Assembly: GCF_040712085.1 (NCBI RefSeq) | Contig: NZ_JBFCVK010000002.1 | Coordinates: 434,001 to 498,000 of the forward strand | Reading direction: 5' to 3' | Length of the DNA stretch: 64,000 nucleotides | Source of the DNA: Aquibaculum sediminis | GTDB lineage: Bacteria > Pseudomonadota > Alphaproteobacteria > Kiloniellales > DSM-21159 | In this document: positions 41,212 through 49,848 of the stretch, one piece after another | Position numbering within the stretch: position 1 is the first letter of the stretch | How the letters are laid out: each line of letters opens with the position of its first letter | Notes under the pieces: generated by a model | Seen by the model: only the letters and a program-made list of their open reading frames with translations | The model's database searches: none | Told to the model about the DNA's origin: nothing | Program-made: the position numbers and the translations under genes

Positions 41212-41915
41212 TGGCTCGATCAGAAGACGAAGGCTTCCTGTCGCGCTGGGCTCGGCGCAAGGCCCAGCAAGAAGAGGCGGCGGAAGAACGCGTACGCGAG
41301 CCAGGAGGCGACCACGTCGAGCCGACCCAAGGCAAGCAGAACGAGATCACTGTCGACGCAGCCGAGGCCGAGCCGGCGGTCGAGGAGCCGGTTGCGGCCG
41401 AGGACCTGCCGGATCCTGAAACGCTCGGTCGGGACGACGACTGGACGCCCTATCTGAAGCGCAACGTGCCGAGCGAACTGCGCGTGAAGGCTCTGCGGCG
41501 GCTGTGGCGGTTGGACCCCGTCTACGCCAACCTCGACGGCCTGGTGGACTATGCCGAGGACTACAACGGCCCCGCCTTCACCGGAGAACCTGTGAAGACG
41601 CTCTTCCAGGTGGGCCGTGGCATGGTGCTTCCTGAAAAGCAGGAGGCGGCAGAAGAAGGCGCAACGGAATCCACCGCTGCGCCGGCGCAAGAGCTGCCCG
41701 GCACGGCCGAAACCGTGCCCGCCGCGGATGAAGAACAGCAGGACGCTGAGGCCGCCACTGACTCTGAGGATCCGCGCGCCGCGCCCCAGGCGTCGGGCGA
41801 CTCCGTGTCAAAGGCTCCCGTATCGGTGGATTTGCCTGCTGGTCAGGGTGAACCTGCGGAAGGCCATCAAAGGCGGCCACGCCGCGCACTGGCCCGACGC
41901 TGGGGCAGTCAGTGA
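41211..41915 (+). CDS. DUF3306 domain protein of the formate dehydrogenase locus
   Basis: 234 residues. The N-terminus EGFLSRWARRKAQQ and the central LKRNVPSELRVKALRRLWRL with DPVYANLDGLVDYAEDYNGP are the DUF3306 core. The C-terminal third is acidic, Ala/Glu-rich and probably disordered. No catalytic motif is visible. It always seems to accompany DUF3305 and was likely kept as a pair for formate dehydrogenase biogenesis; this is inference from context. Confidence 0.85.
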   Translation: MARSEDEGFLSRWARRKAQQEEAAEERVREPGGDHVEPTQGKQNEITVDAAEAEPAVEEPVAAEDLPDPETLGRDDDWTPYLKRNVPSELRVKALRRLWRLDPVYANLDGLVDYAEDYNGPAFTGEPVKTLFQVGRGMVLPEKQEAAEEGATESTAAPAQELPGTAETVPAADEEQQDAEAATDSEDPRAAPQASGDSVSKAPVSVDLPAGQGEPAEGHQRRPRRALARRWGSQ

Positions 41916-41975
41916 ATGCACAATCGTAAGGGGCATTAACGGAGTGGCTCGCGCCTCGCATCCGGCCGGATTTGG

Positions 41976-42004
41976 TTGACCTCGTTCGCATTCTGACGTT
42001 TAAT
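41976..42004 (+). promoter_or_regulatory. Sigma-70-type promoter of the fdh structural operon
   Basis: TTGACC (41976-41981), 17-bp spacer, TTTAAT (41999-42004), in an AT-rich patch 48 bp before the chaperone gene's GTG. Confidence 0.6.
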
Positions 42005-42051
42005 TTCTGCAATGAACTGAAAACGATCCCTGAACAGCAGGGAGAAGCACC

Positions 42052-42717
42052 GTGTTCAGGCAGCATCCGACTCTCATCAAGCGGTCGGGGCTGTGCTGGC
42101 CGGGCAAGGCAGGAGAGAAGGGCGCGCCCTTGGTTGAGGTGGCTGAAGAAGACCGCCTTCGGTTGGGTTGGTATACATTACTGGCACGCCTGTTGAGTGG
42201 TGCGCCGGATCGCGATTTTCTTGCGTCCCTGGCTTCCCTTGAAGGCGATGAGACCGAGTTGGGCCAGGCGGTTCAGACGCTGGCCCAGGTCGCCCGCCGC
42301 AGCGAGCCGAAAGAGATCGAGCAGGAGCATTTCACGCTCTTCATCGGTGTCGGCCAGGCTGAGCTTCTGCCCTACGCCTCCTATTACCTGACGGGTTTCC
42401 TGCATGACCGGCCCCTGGCGCGACTGCGCGGGGAGATGGCCGAACTTGGCATTGCGCGTCAGGAAAACGTCAGCGAGCCCGAGGACCACATCGCCTCCCT
42501 GTGCGAGATGATGGCCGGGCTGATTGGCGGCTCCTTCGGTGAGCCGGCCGACCTGGCCACACAGCAACGCTTCTACGACACGCATATCGGCTGCTGGGCG
42601 CCGCGGTTCTTCGAGGACCTGCAGGCATCGCCCTCGGCCCGTTTTTTCATGCCCGTCGGCACGATCGGCAGTCTGTTCCTGCAGATCGAAGCCCAGGGGT
42701 TCGAGATGGCGGCCTAG
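42052..42717 (+). CDS. TorD/DmsD-like molecular chaperone for formate dehydrogenase
   Basis: 221 residues, all-helical. GTG start behind CAGGGAGAA. Family features: RLGWYTLLARLLSGAPDRDF, EHFTLFIGVGQAELLPYASY, YLTGFLHDRPLARLRGEMAE, EDHIASLCEMMAGLI and HIGCWAPRFFEDLQ. TorD-type chaperones bind the Tat signal of a molybdoenzyme and help insert its cofactor; the target here is surely FdhA encoded two genes downstream. Confidence 0.88.
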   Translation: MFRQHPTLIKRSGLCWPGKAGEKGAPLVEVAEEDRLRLGWYTLLARLLSGAPDRDFLASLASLEGDETELGQAVQTLAQVARRSEPKEIEQEHFTLFIGVGQAELLPYASYYLTGFLHDRPLARLRGEMAELGIARQENVSEPEDHIASLCEMMAGLIGGSFGEPADLATQQRFYDTHIGCWAPRFFEDLQASPSARFFMPVGTIGSLFLQIEAQGFEMAA

Positions 42718-42805
42718 CGCCAAACGTGGAGTCCGCGACCCGGAGGGCGGGAGCTAGGTGCAGGCCCGTCCGGAGCGGATCGCCATTGGAGGAGGGGTGA
42801 GTGAC

Positions 42806-43000
42806 ATGAAGGATGAGAAGGTGACCTCGACAGCGCGGCGCGACTTCTTCCGCACGGCGGGTCTGGGCGTCGGTGCGCTGGGTGCCGCCGCAGTGACCCT
42901 GGCTGCCGGAGGCGAGGCCGAAGCCGCCGAGGAGCGCAAGCCGAAGGGCTATCAGGAAAGCGCGCATATAAAGCGCTACTACGAGCTCGCCAGGTTCTGA
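42806..43000 (+). CDS. Small Tat-signal protein of formate dehydrogenase loci
   Basis: 64 residues from ATG at 42806 with GGAGGAGGGG upstream. Twin-arginine signal TARRDFFRTAGLGVGALGAA near the start, and a short mature part ending HIKRYYELARF. This matches the 'formate dehydrogenase region TAT target' type (TIGR02811) found immediately before fdhA. Its function is unknown; it may be a small structural subunit or a Tat-export helper. Confidence 0.83.
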   Translation: MKDEKVTSTARRDFFRTAGLGVGALGAAAVTLAAGGEAEAAEERKPKGYQESAHIKRYYELARF

Positions 43001-43044
43001 CCGCCTCGCTGGCTGGAACGGCATAAGAAATACAGGAGAGGTCG

Positions 43045-45939
43045 ATGCTTACCAAAAAGGCGAATGGGGCGACGTCAGGCCCCCGTTTGTCCAAGGCGTT
43101 TGCCGGAGTGATCGGCGGCGCCGTGGATCGCCGAACCTTCCTCAAGCGCTCTGGTCTGGCCGCGGGCGGCGTTGCTGCTGCCTCGGCCATGTCACTGGGC
43201 CGCGTGCGGAAGGCCGAGGCGCAGTCCTCGAACGGCTCGGCGGAAATCCGCAAGTCGGTCTGCACCCACTGCTCGGTGGGCTGCACGGTGCTTGCGGAAG
43301 TGAAGAACGGCGTCTGGGTCGGGCAGGAGCCCGGCTGGGACAGCCCCTTCAACCTGGGCGCCCACTGCGCCAAGGGCGCGGCGGTGCGCGAGCACGCGCA
43401 CGGCGAACGCCGCCTCAAACACCCGGTCAAGCTGGTCAATGGCCAGTGGGAGCGGATTTCCTGGGATCAGGCGATCAACGAGATCGGCGATCAGATGCTG
43501 GACATCCGCGAGACCTCCGGCCCGGACTCGGTCTATTGGCTGGGCTCCGCAAAGCACAACAACGAGCAGTCCTACCTGATCCGGAAGTTCGCGGCCTACT
43601 GGGGCACGAACAACATCGATCATCAGGCGCGTATCTGCCACTCGACCACGGTCGCAGGTGTTGCCAACACCTGGGGCTATGGCGCGATGACCAACAGCTA
43701 CAACGACCTGCATAACGCGCGGGCCATTTTCCAGATCGGAGGCAATCCGGCGGAAGCGCACCCGGTGGCGATGCAGCACATGTTGAAGGCGAAGGAAGAG
43801 AATTCCGCACCCTTCATCGTTTGTGATCCGCGCTTCACGCGTACGGCCGCCCACGCCAGCGAGTACGTCCGCTTCCGTCCCGGTACGGACGTGGCACTCA
43901 TCTGGGGCATCCTCTGGCATGTCTTCGAGAACGGCTGGGAGGATCGCGAGTACATCCGGCAGCGCGTCTACGGCATGAACGAGATCCGTTCCGAGGTGGC
44001 GAAGTGGACTCCGGAGGAGGTCGAGCGGGTAACCGGCGTTCCCGGCTCGCAGCTTGAGCGAGTTGCCCGGACCCTGGCCAACAACCGGCCTTTTTCCATC
44101 GTCTGGTGCATGGGTTCGACCCAGCACTCCACCGGCAACGCCAACGTCCGTGCCTACTGCGTGATGGGTCTGGCGATGGGCATCATCGGCAAGGCCGGTG
44201 GCGGTGCGAACATCTACCGTGGCCACGACAACGTGCAGGGCGCCACCGATCTTGGCGTCACCCAGGACACCCTGCCCGGCTACTACGGCCTGGCGACTGG
44301 CTCCTGGAAGCATTGGGCGCGGGTGTGGGAGACCGACTACGACTACCTGCTGTCGCGCTTCGGCTCGCAGGAGCTGATGGAGAAGGCGGGTGTTCCGGTG
44401 TCACGCTGGTTCGACCTGGCGCTCGAATCAAAGGAGAACATCGACCAGCCGGACAACCTTCGGGCCATGGTGTTCTGGGGTCATGCCCCGAACTCCCAGA
44501 CCCGCATGCCGGACATGCGTCGAGCCATGTCGAAGCTCGACATGCTGGTCGTGATCGATCCCTTCCCGAGCGTGACCGCCGTCATGCATGATCGCACGGA
44601 CGGCGTCTATCTGTTGCCGGCGACCACCCAGTTCGAGACGGTGGGGTCGGTGACCGCCTCCAACCGCTCCCTGCAGTGGCGCGAGAAGGTGATGGACCCG
44701 CTCTTCGACTCGAAGGTCGACCACGAGATCATGTATCTTTTCGCCGAGAAGTTCGGTTTTGCCGACGAGATGTTCAAGAACATCGAGATCAACGGCACCG
44801 AACCACTGGTCGAGGACATTCTGCGCGAACTCAACCGCGGTGTGTGGACGATCGGCTACACCGGTCAGTCGCCGGAGCGTCTCAAGGCCCACATGGCCAA
44901 CCAGTACACCTTCGACAAGACCACGCTGCGGGCGCTTGGTGGCCCCTGCGACGGTGACTACTACGGTCTGCCCTGGCCCTGTTGGGGGACGGCCGAGTTC
45001 AACCACCCGGGTTCGCCGGTGCTTTACAACGCAGAGCAGGCGGTGGCCGACGGTGGCATGGGCTTCCGCGCCCGCTTCGGTGTGGAGCGGGACGGGGTCA
45101 ACCTGCTCGCCGACGGCAGCTACAATCCGGGCTCGGAGATCGAGGACGGTTATCCTGAGTTCACCATGGCCATGCTCAAGTCCCTGGGATGGGATTCCGA
45201 ACTCACCGAGGAGGAGATGGCCGCGATCGAGCACGCCGCCGACGGCGGCGACATCGATGCGGTGAACTGGAAGATCGACAACTCCGGCGGCATCCAACGT
45301 GTCGCGATCGAGCATGGCTGCGCCCCTTACGGCAACGCCAAGGCCCGAGCGGTGGTGTGGAACTTCCCGGATCCGGTGCCGCTGCACCGCGAGCCGCTCT
45401 ACACGCCACGGCGCGATCTCGTGGCGGACTATCCGACCCACGAGGACCGCACCAGCATGCGCCTGCCGCTGCTGTTCAAGTCCATCCAGGATCAGGACTT
45501 CTCGGAAAACTTCCCGATCGTTCTCACCTCCGGCCGTCTGGTGGAGTACGAGGGCGGCGGCGACGAGACCCGATCCAATCCCTGGCTGGCAGAACTGCAG
45601 CAGGACATGTTCGTGGAGATCAATCCTCGCGATGCCAACAATCGCGGCATTCGCGATGGGGATGACGTCTGGGTCTATGGCCCGGACAACTCCGACGACA
45701 ATCCTGTGCGGATCAGGGTGAAGGCTCTGGTGACCGAACGTGTCGGGAATGGCGTGGCCTTCATGCCTTTCCACTTCGGCGGCCACTGGATGGGCGAGGA
45801 CCTGCGGTCCAAGTATCCCCAGGGCTCCGATCCCTATGTCTTGGGTGAGAGCAGCAACACCGTTCAGACATACGGTTACGACGTCGTCACGCAGATGCAG
45901 GAGACGAAGTCGACCCTGTGTCAGATCGAGCGTGCTTGA
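43045..45939 (+). CDS. fdhA: Formate dehydrogenase catalytic (alpha) subunit, Tat-exported
   Basis: 964 residues. Tat signal with RR at 29-30 in DRRTFLKRSGLAAGGVAAAS. [4Fe-4S] motif CTHCSVGC at 73-80 completed by LGAHCAKGA. The molybdenum ligand is Cys198 in ARICHSTTVAGVANTWGYGA, so this is a Cys and not a selenocysteine enzyme, followed by the GG-N-PAEAHPV cofactor-binding region. C-terminal MGD-binding text includes VLTSGRLVEYEGGGDETRSN. It oxidises formate to CO2 on the periplasmic side and passes electrons to FdhB and the cytochrome b subunit. Confidence 0.94.
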   Translation: MLTKKANGATSGPRLSKAFAGVIGGAVDRRTFLKRSGLAAGGVAAASAMSLGRVRKAEAQSSNGSAEIRKSVCTHCSVGCTVLAEVKNGVWVGQEPGWDSPFNLGAHCAKGAAVREHAHGERRLKHPVKLVNGQWERISWDQAINEIGDQMLDIRETSGPDSVYWLGSAKHNNEQSYLIRKFAAYWGTNNIDHQARICHSTTVAGVANTWGYGAMTNSYNDLHNARAIFQIGGNPAEAHPVAMQHMLKAKEENSAPFIVCDPRFTRTAAHASEYVRFRPGTDVALIWGILWHVFENGWEDREYIRQRVYGMNEIRSEVAKWTPEEVERVTGVPGSQLERVARTLANNRPFSIVWCMGSTQHSTGNANVRAYCVMGLAMGIIGKAGGGANIYRGHDNVQGATDLGVTQDTLPGYYGLATGSWKHWARVWETDYDYLLSRFGSQELMEKAGVPVSRWFDLALESKENIDQPDNLRAMVFWGHAPNSQTRMPDMRRAMSKLDMLVVIDPFPSVTAVMHDRTDGVYLLPATTQFETVGSVTASNRSLQWREKVMDPLFDSKVDHEIMYLFAEKFGFADEMFKNIEINGTEPLVEDILRELNRGVWTIGYTGQSPERLKAHMANQYTFDKTTLRALGGPCDGDYYGLPWPCWGTAEFNHPGSPVLYNAEQAVADGGMGFRARFGVERDGVNLLADGSYNPGSEIEDGYPEFTMAMLKSLGWDSELTEEEMAAIEHAADGGDIDAVNWKIDNSGGIQRVAIEHGCAPYGNAKARAVVWNFPDPVPLHREPLYTPRRDLVADYPTHEDRTSMRLPLLFKSIQDQDFSENFPIVLTSGRLVEYEGGGDETRSNPWLAELQQDMFVEINPRDANNRGIRDGDDVWVYGPDNSDDNPVRIRVKALVTERVGNGVAFMPFHFGGHWMGEDLRSKYPQGSDPYVLGESSNTVQTYGYDVVTQMQETKSTLCQIERA

Positions 45940-45965
45940 ACCCGGATTGAGAGAGGAGAACTGAG

Positions 45966-46562
45966 ATGGCACGCATGAAGTTCCTCTGTGACGCTGAGCG
46001 TTGCATCGAGTGCAACGCCTGTGTCACGGCGTGCAAGAACGAGAACGAGGTTCCTTGGGGGATCAACCGTCGCCGGGTGGTGACGATCAATGACGGCAAG
46101 CCGGGTGAGCGTTCGATCTCCGTGGCCTGCATGCATTGCTCCGACGCGCCCTGCATGGCGGTGTGCCCGGTGGACTGCTTCTACCAGACCGACGACGGTG
46201 TGGTGCTGCACTCCAAGGACCTCTGCATCGGTTGCGGCTACTGCTTCTACGCCTGCCCCTTCGGGGCACCGCAGTTCCCGCAGGCCGGCAACTTTGGCAG
46301 CCGCGGCAAGATGGACAAGTGCACCTTCTGCGCTGGCGGTCCGGAAGAAGACGGCTCCCAGGCCGAATTCTCGAAGTACGGCGGCAACCGCCTGGCCGAG
46401 GGCAAGCTCCCGCTTTGTGCGGAGATGTGCTCGACCAAGGCACTGCTGGCCGGCGATGGCGACAGCGTTTCGGACATCTTCCGCGAGCGCATCGTCGGAC
46501 GTGGCTTCGGGTCCGGCGCCTGGGGATGGGGCACGGCCTACGAAAGCAAGGCCGGTTCCTGA
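45966..46562 (+). CDS. fdhB: Formate dehydrogenase iron-sulfur (beta) subunit
   Basis: 198 residues with four [4Fe-4S] motifs: CIECNACVTACKNENE, CMHCSDAPCMAVCPVDCFYQ, CIGCGYCFYACPFGAPQFP and KCTFCAGG with the later LCAEMCSTKALL. No membrane anchor is visible, unlike E. coli FdnH, so it is held by the other subunits. It wires electrons from the FdhA molybdenum centre to the cytochrome b subunit. It follows fdhA by 26 bp with a GAGAGGAG ribosome site. Confidence 0.93.
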   Translation: MARMKFLCDAERCIECNACVTACKNENEVPWGINRRRVVTINDGKPGERSISVACMHCSDAPCMAVCPVDCFYQTDDGVVLHSKDLCIGCGYCFYACPFGAPQFPQAGNFGSRGKMDKCTFCAGGPEEDGSQAEFSKYGGNRLAEGKLPLCAEMCSTKALLAGDGDSVSDIFRERIVGRGFGSGAWGWGTAYESKAGS

Positions 46563-46683
46563 GCCGGTTCATCCGGAGTTCGAGGACAGCAGCGGGGCGG
46601 CGGTCATTCCGCCGCCCTCTGCGCCTTGAGCGCGGCTCGCAGTGCCGCGCGCCTTACTTTCTTGCACAAGGTTTAGAGGCGAC

Positions 46684-46884
46684 ATGATGCAAAGTGTCCG
46701 GACGTTCGCCGTCCTTATGTCGCTGGTTGCAGCAGGGGCCCTTCTCTCCGCTTGCGATCCGGAAGAACAGGACCGCGTGCTGCTCTACGAAAAGGGAACC
46801 TATCTGGGGCAGGCTGACGAGGAGCTGTCACCTGAAACACGCCAGGAGTTGCGCAATCGGGCGCGCTATCAACGTGGCCTCTAG
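46684..46884 (+). CDS. Small lipoprotein of the fdh operon (66 aa)
   Basis: Starts MMQSVRTFAVLMSLVAAGAL then LSAC, a lipobox with Cys near residue 24. The mature part CDPEEQDRVLLYEKGTYLGQ and LSPETRQELRNRARYQRGL is short and charged. Similar small lipoproteins with the 'YEKGTYLGQ' text occur beside formate dehydrogenase cytochrome b genes in related bacteria as far as I recall. Probably a membrane-anchored accessory or subunit; function unknown. An alternative ATG is the next codon. Confidence 0.75.
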   Translation: MMQSVRTFAVLMSLVAAGALLSACDPEEQDRVLLYEKGTYLGQADEELSPETRQELRNRARYQRGL

Positions 46885-46936
46885 GCTTGGCCACGCGGTT
46901 GATCCCAGGAGCGAAGAAGTGGGAAGGGAACGTTCC

Positions 46937-48079
46937 ATGACCCGGCAAGGCATCCAGTCCTGGAGACAGGTGATCCTGACGATCGGTCTCGGCTTGGCAA
47001 TTCTGCTGTCGGCTTTCGTTGTCGATGCCGGTTCGGCAACAGCACAGTCCACCGGGGGTCGCGATGTTCCCGGTTTCTCGCCAGAAGGCGGCGAGGTGCC
47101 CGGCGGTGCCCTTGGCAGCGATGCGACCTCCGATATGTGGCGCGCCATCCGTCAGGGCGATGCCGGCAGCGTGGTACAGCGAGATGGCCAGAGCGCCGTG
47201 ATGATCCAGTCGGAGGGAGACAACTGGCGAGCCCTGCGCAATGGTCCGCTCAAGCTCTACAGCACCTGGATCATGCTGGGCATGCTTGGCCTGCTGGCGC
47301 TCTTCTTCCTGTTGCGCGGGCGCGTGCGCATCGAGGCCGGACCAGCCGGACGAACCATCGAGCGATTCAGTGGCTTGGACCGCTTTGCCCACTGGCTGAC
47401 GGCGACCACCTTCGTGGTGCTCGCATTGACCGGCCTGAACCTGATGTTCGGGCGCTATTTCCTCCTGCCGCTGGTGGGACCCGAGTTCTTCGGCACCCTG
47501 ACTTTGGCGGGTAAGTACGCCCACAACTATCTGGCTTTCCCCTTCATGCTGGGGCTGGTGCTGATGTTCGTGCTCTGGGTGAAGCACAACATTCCCAACC
47601 GTCACGATTTCGTCTGGGTTGCGAAGGCCGGGGGACTCTTCAGCAAGCATTCCCACCCGCCGGCGCGCAAGTTCAATGCCGGCCAGAAGGTTCTGTTCTG
47701 GCTGGTGATCATCGGCGGCCTGTCGCTCTCGCTGTCCGGCGTCGCGCTCATGTTTCCCTTCGAGACCGACCTCTGGGGCAAGACGCTCGGCTTCCTGGCG
47801 GCCCTCGGCCTGGATGTTCCCACGAACATCAGCCCGATGATGGAGATGCAGCTCAACAGCATCTGGCATGCGGCGGTTGCGGTTGTTATGATCGCCATAA
47901 TCTTGGGGCACATCTATATCGGCACTCTGGGTATGGAGGGCGCCTTTGCAGCCATGGGTTCCGGCAAGGTGGATCTTAATTGGGCGCGCGAGCACCACAA
48001 CCTCTGGGTTGAGGAAGAGGAGCGCAAAGGCCAGGTGCGTTCGCAGCAACGGCGCAAGGCCGCCGCTCCGGCTGAGTAG
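46937..48079 (+). CDS. fdhC: Formate dehydrogenase cytochrome b (gamma) subunit
   Basis: 380 residues from ATG at 46937 (GGAAGGGAAC upstream). A signal-like segment (about 12-35) and a long periplasmic stretch precede four core membrane helices. Heme-binding His are in ERFSGLDRFAHWLTATTFVV, AGKYAHNYLAFPFMLGLVLM, and MMEMQLNSIWHAAVAVVMIA with GHIYIGTLGMEGAF. It takes electrons from FdhB and reduces quinone. The extra N-terminal domain is usual for alphaproteobacterial FdhC. Confidence 0.92.
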   Translation: MTRQGIQSWRQVILTIGLGLAILLSAFVVDAGSATAQSTGGRDVPGFSPEGGEVPGGALGSDATSDMWRAIRQGDAGSVVQRDGQSAVMIQSEGDNWRALRNGPLKLYSTWIMLGMLGLLALFFLLRGRVRIEAGPAGRTIERFSGLDRFAHWLTATTFVVLALTGLNLMFGRYFLLPLVGPEFFGTLTLAGKYAHNYLAFPFMLGLVLMFVLWVKHNIPNRHDFVWVAKAGGLFSKHSHPPARKFNAGQKVLFWLVIIGGLSLSLSGVALMFPFETDLWGKTLGFLAALGLDVPTNISPMMEMQLNSIWHAAVAVVMIAIILGHIYIGTLGMEGAFAAMGSGKVDLNWAREHHNLWVEEEERKGQVRSQQRRKAAAPAE

Positions 48080-48104
48080 GGTCGGGACCGCACCGGCGCA
48101 TGCC

Positions 48105-49460
48105 GTGGTCCGCCCTGCCTGCTGGCGCGTCTTGCGCCGCGCCGCTTCCGCCGCAGTGGTCCTGGCAGCGCTGGGATCACTGGGGCCACTGGCACCTGGG
48201 CCGGTCCAGGCCGAACTGCGGGGACATGGCGGTTTCGTCAAGGACGTCGCGCTCTCGCAGGATGGCCGTTTCGCGCTGACAGCCTCCTTTGACTATACGG
48301 TGATCTACTGGGATGCCGATCGCCAGGAGGCGCTGGCTGTGCTGGACGCCCACGAAGCAGCGGTGAATGCCGTCGCCTTCCTGCCGGGCAAGCGGGCGCT
48401 TTCGGCCAGCGATGACGGCACGCTGCGCGTCTGGGATCTGGAAGCGCAGAACACCCAGCGCATCCTGCGGGGCCATGAGGGCCGGGTGCCGACGCTGGCA
48501 ATCTCACCGGATGGGCGCCAGGCGGCCTCCGGCGGATGGGATCACAGTGTGCGTCTCTGGGACGTCGAGAGTGGCGAGGCGCTGCACCTCCTGGAGGGCC
48601 ACGAGAACAACGTCAACGTGGTCCAGTTTTCTCCCGACGGCACGCGGCTTCTGAGCGGGGGATACGACGGCCGGCTGCTGCTCTGGGACGCGCAGAATGG
48701 CGATCTGCTGCAAAGCCTGGAGGGCAACGGCTTTCCCATCAATGCTGTCGCCTTCGTGGACGACGGCCGCCAGGCGGTGAGCGCCGGGGTGGATGAGAGC
48801 CTGCACCTGTGGGACCTGGAGACGGGAAGGCGGCTCGACGAACTGGGCCGGCACGAGGGGGCGGTCCTGGCGCTGGCGCTTTCGCCCGACGGCCGGACCC
48901 TCGCCAGCGCCGGACTCGACCGGAGCATCCGCTTCTGGGACCTGGAGCGCCGCGAGGAGATCATCAGCCTGCCGGGCCACCTGGCACCGGTATGGTCGCT
49001 CGCTTTTTCGCCCGACGGTGCGCGACTCTTCTCAGCCGGCTCGGACGAGGTGGTGCGGGTCTGGGACCTGGAAAGCGGCGAGGAGATCGGGGTTTCCCTG
49101 GCTGAACGCGAAACGCCACCGATCGAGCTCTCGGGCGACCCTGAGCTGGAGCGAGGCGAGAAGGTCTTTCGCACCTGCGCCGTCTGTCACTCCGTGACAC
49201 CGGGCAGCGGTCGCCGCGCCGGCCCGACGCTCTACGAGGTGTTCGGGCGCCCGGCCGGCAGCGTGGAAGACTACAACTATTCAAGCGCGCTTGATGGGGC
49301 CGACATCATCTGGACGGCGGAGACCATCTCCGATCTCTTCCGCCTTGGACCCGATCTCTACACCCCCGGTTCAAAGATGCCTGTGCAAAGAATCGGCGGC
49401 GAGCAAGACCTGGCGGCCCTGATGCGCTACCTTGAGGAAGTGACCGGGCCGCAGGACTAG
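48105..49460 (+). CDS. WD40 propeller fused to a cytochrome c domain
   Basis: About 451 residues from GTG at 48105; the start is uncertain because no strong ribosome site is visible. A signal peptide (VLRRAASAAVVLAALGSLGP, then LAPGPVQA) predicts export. Seven WD repeats follow, each with a clear WD or WDL/WDV end (SASDDGTLRVWDLE, SGGWDHSVRLWDVE, SAGSDEVVRVWDLE and others), enough for one complete seven-blade propeller. The C-terminal about 100 residues are a class I cytochrome c: heme motif CAVCH, LYEVFGRPAGS, YNYSSALDG and a Met ligand in PGSKMPVQRIGG. It is the last large gene of the fdh operon, so it may accept electrons from, or sense, the periplasmic formate dehydrogenase. Function not known to me. 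Confidence 0.82.
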   Translation: MVRPACWRVLRRAASAAVVLAALGSLGPLAPGPVQAELRGHGGFVKDVALSQDGRFALTASFDYTVIYWDADRQEALAVLDAHEAAVNAVAFLPGKRALSASDDGTLRVWDLEAQNTQRILRGHEGRVPTLAISPDGRQAASGGWDHSVRLWDVESGEALHLLEGHENNVNVVQFSPDGTRLLSGGYDGRLLLWDAQNGDLLQSLEGNGFPINAVAFVDDGRQAVSAGVDESLHLWDLETGRRLDELGRHEGAVLALALSPDGRTLASAGLDRSIRFWDLERREEIISLPGHLAPVWSLAFSPDGARLFSAGSDEVVRVWDLESGEEIGVSLAERETPPIELSGDPELERGEKVFRTCAVCHSVTPGSGRRAGPTLYEVFGRPAGSVEDYNYSSALDGADIIWTAETISDLFRLGPDLYTPGSKMPVQRIGGEQDLAALMRYLEEVTGPQD

Positions 49461-49546
49461 AGCCGATCATCTCTATCTCTTTGATGGTCTAGTGATGGAT
49501 TTCGGCCTGGCAGGTGCCGGGCTGTCAGTGAAAGTGGAGAGACCGC

Positions 49547-49669
49547 ATGAAAGCCTTTGTTGCCGCCGTTGTCGTCGCCGTGGTCATGGCTGTCGGCGCC
49601 CACTACGGCCTGCATGGCCTCGGCCTGACCTCGGCCAATGTCTTCGCCGGAGAAAACGTCCGGCTGTAG
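49547..49669 (+). CDS. 40-residue single-span membrane peptide
   Basis: ATG at 49547 follows GGAGAG at good spacing. The peptide starts MKAFVAAVVVAVVMAVGAHY with one hydrophobic span, then a short tail ending AGENVRL. Short proteins ending in a similar '...VRL' tail are common in alphaproteobacteria in my recollection. It is 87 bp after the WD40-cytochrome gene and is likely the end of the fdh transcript. Confidence 0.6.
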   Translation: MKAFVAAVVVAVVMAVGAHYGLHGLGLTSANVFAGENVRL

Positions 49670-49715
49670 CAGACAGGGCGCGCGCCGCGCCGCAAGCAGG
49701 CCCGGCCTCCTTCTT

Positions 49716-49811
49716 CGTCATCGCGAGGAGGCCGTCAGGCCGACGCGGCGATCCAGGGCAGGTGCCCGTGGCCCTGGATTGCCACGCTTCCGTTGGTCGC
49801 TCGCAATGACG
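49716..49811. repeat. Dispersed palindromic repeat, copy 1
   Basis: Imperfect palindrome of about 96 bp: outer arms CGTCATCGCGAGGAGGC and GCTCGCAATGACG, inner core GATCCAGGGC with GCCCTGGATTGCC. It lies between the fdh operon end and the stop of fdsA (convergent genes). Closely matching copies occur at 58793 and 62177, with a diverged copy at 56880 and a fragment at 55439. Confidence 0.85.
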
Positions 49812-49848
49812 AGGGAAAGGCTGGTCTCTCCCCCTTGAGGAGAGCCCC

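Noticed and set aside
43636..43638. Possible selenocysteine site in FdhA
   Set aside because: The codon at the molybdenum-ligand position is TGC (Cys), not TGA, so no selenocysteine machinery is needed.
46715..48241. 508-codon open frame opposite fdhC
   Set aside because: Antisense to a cytochrome b gene with conserved heme histidines; no ribosome site and His/Gln-rich composition.
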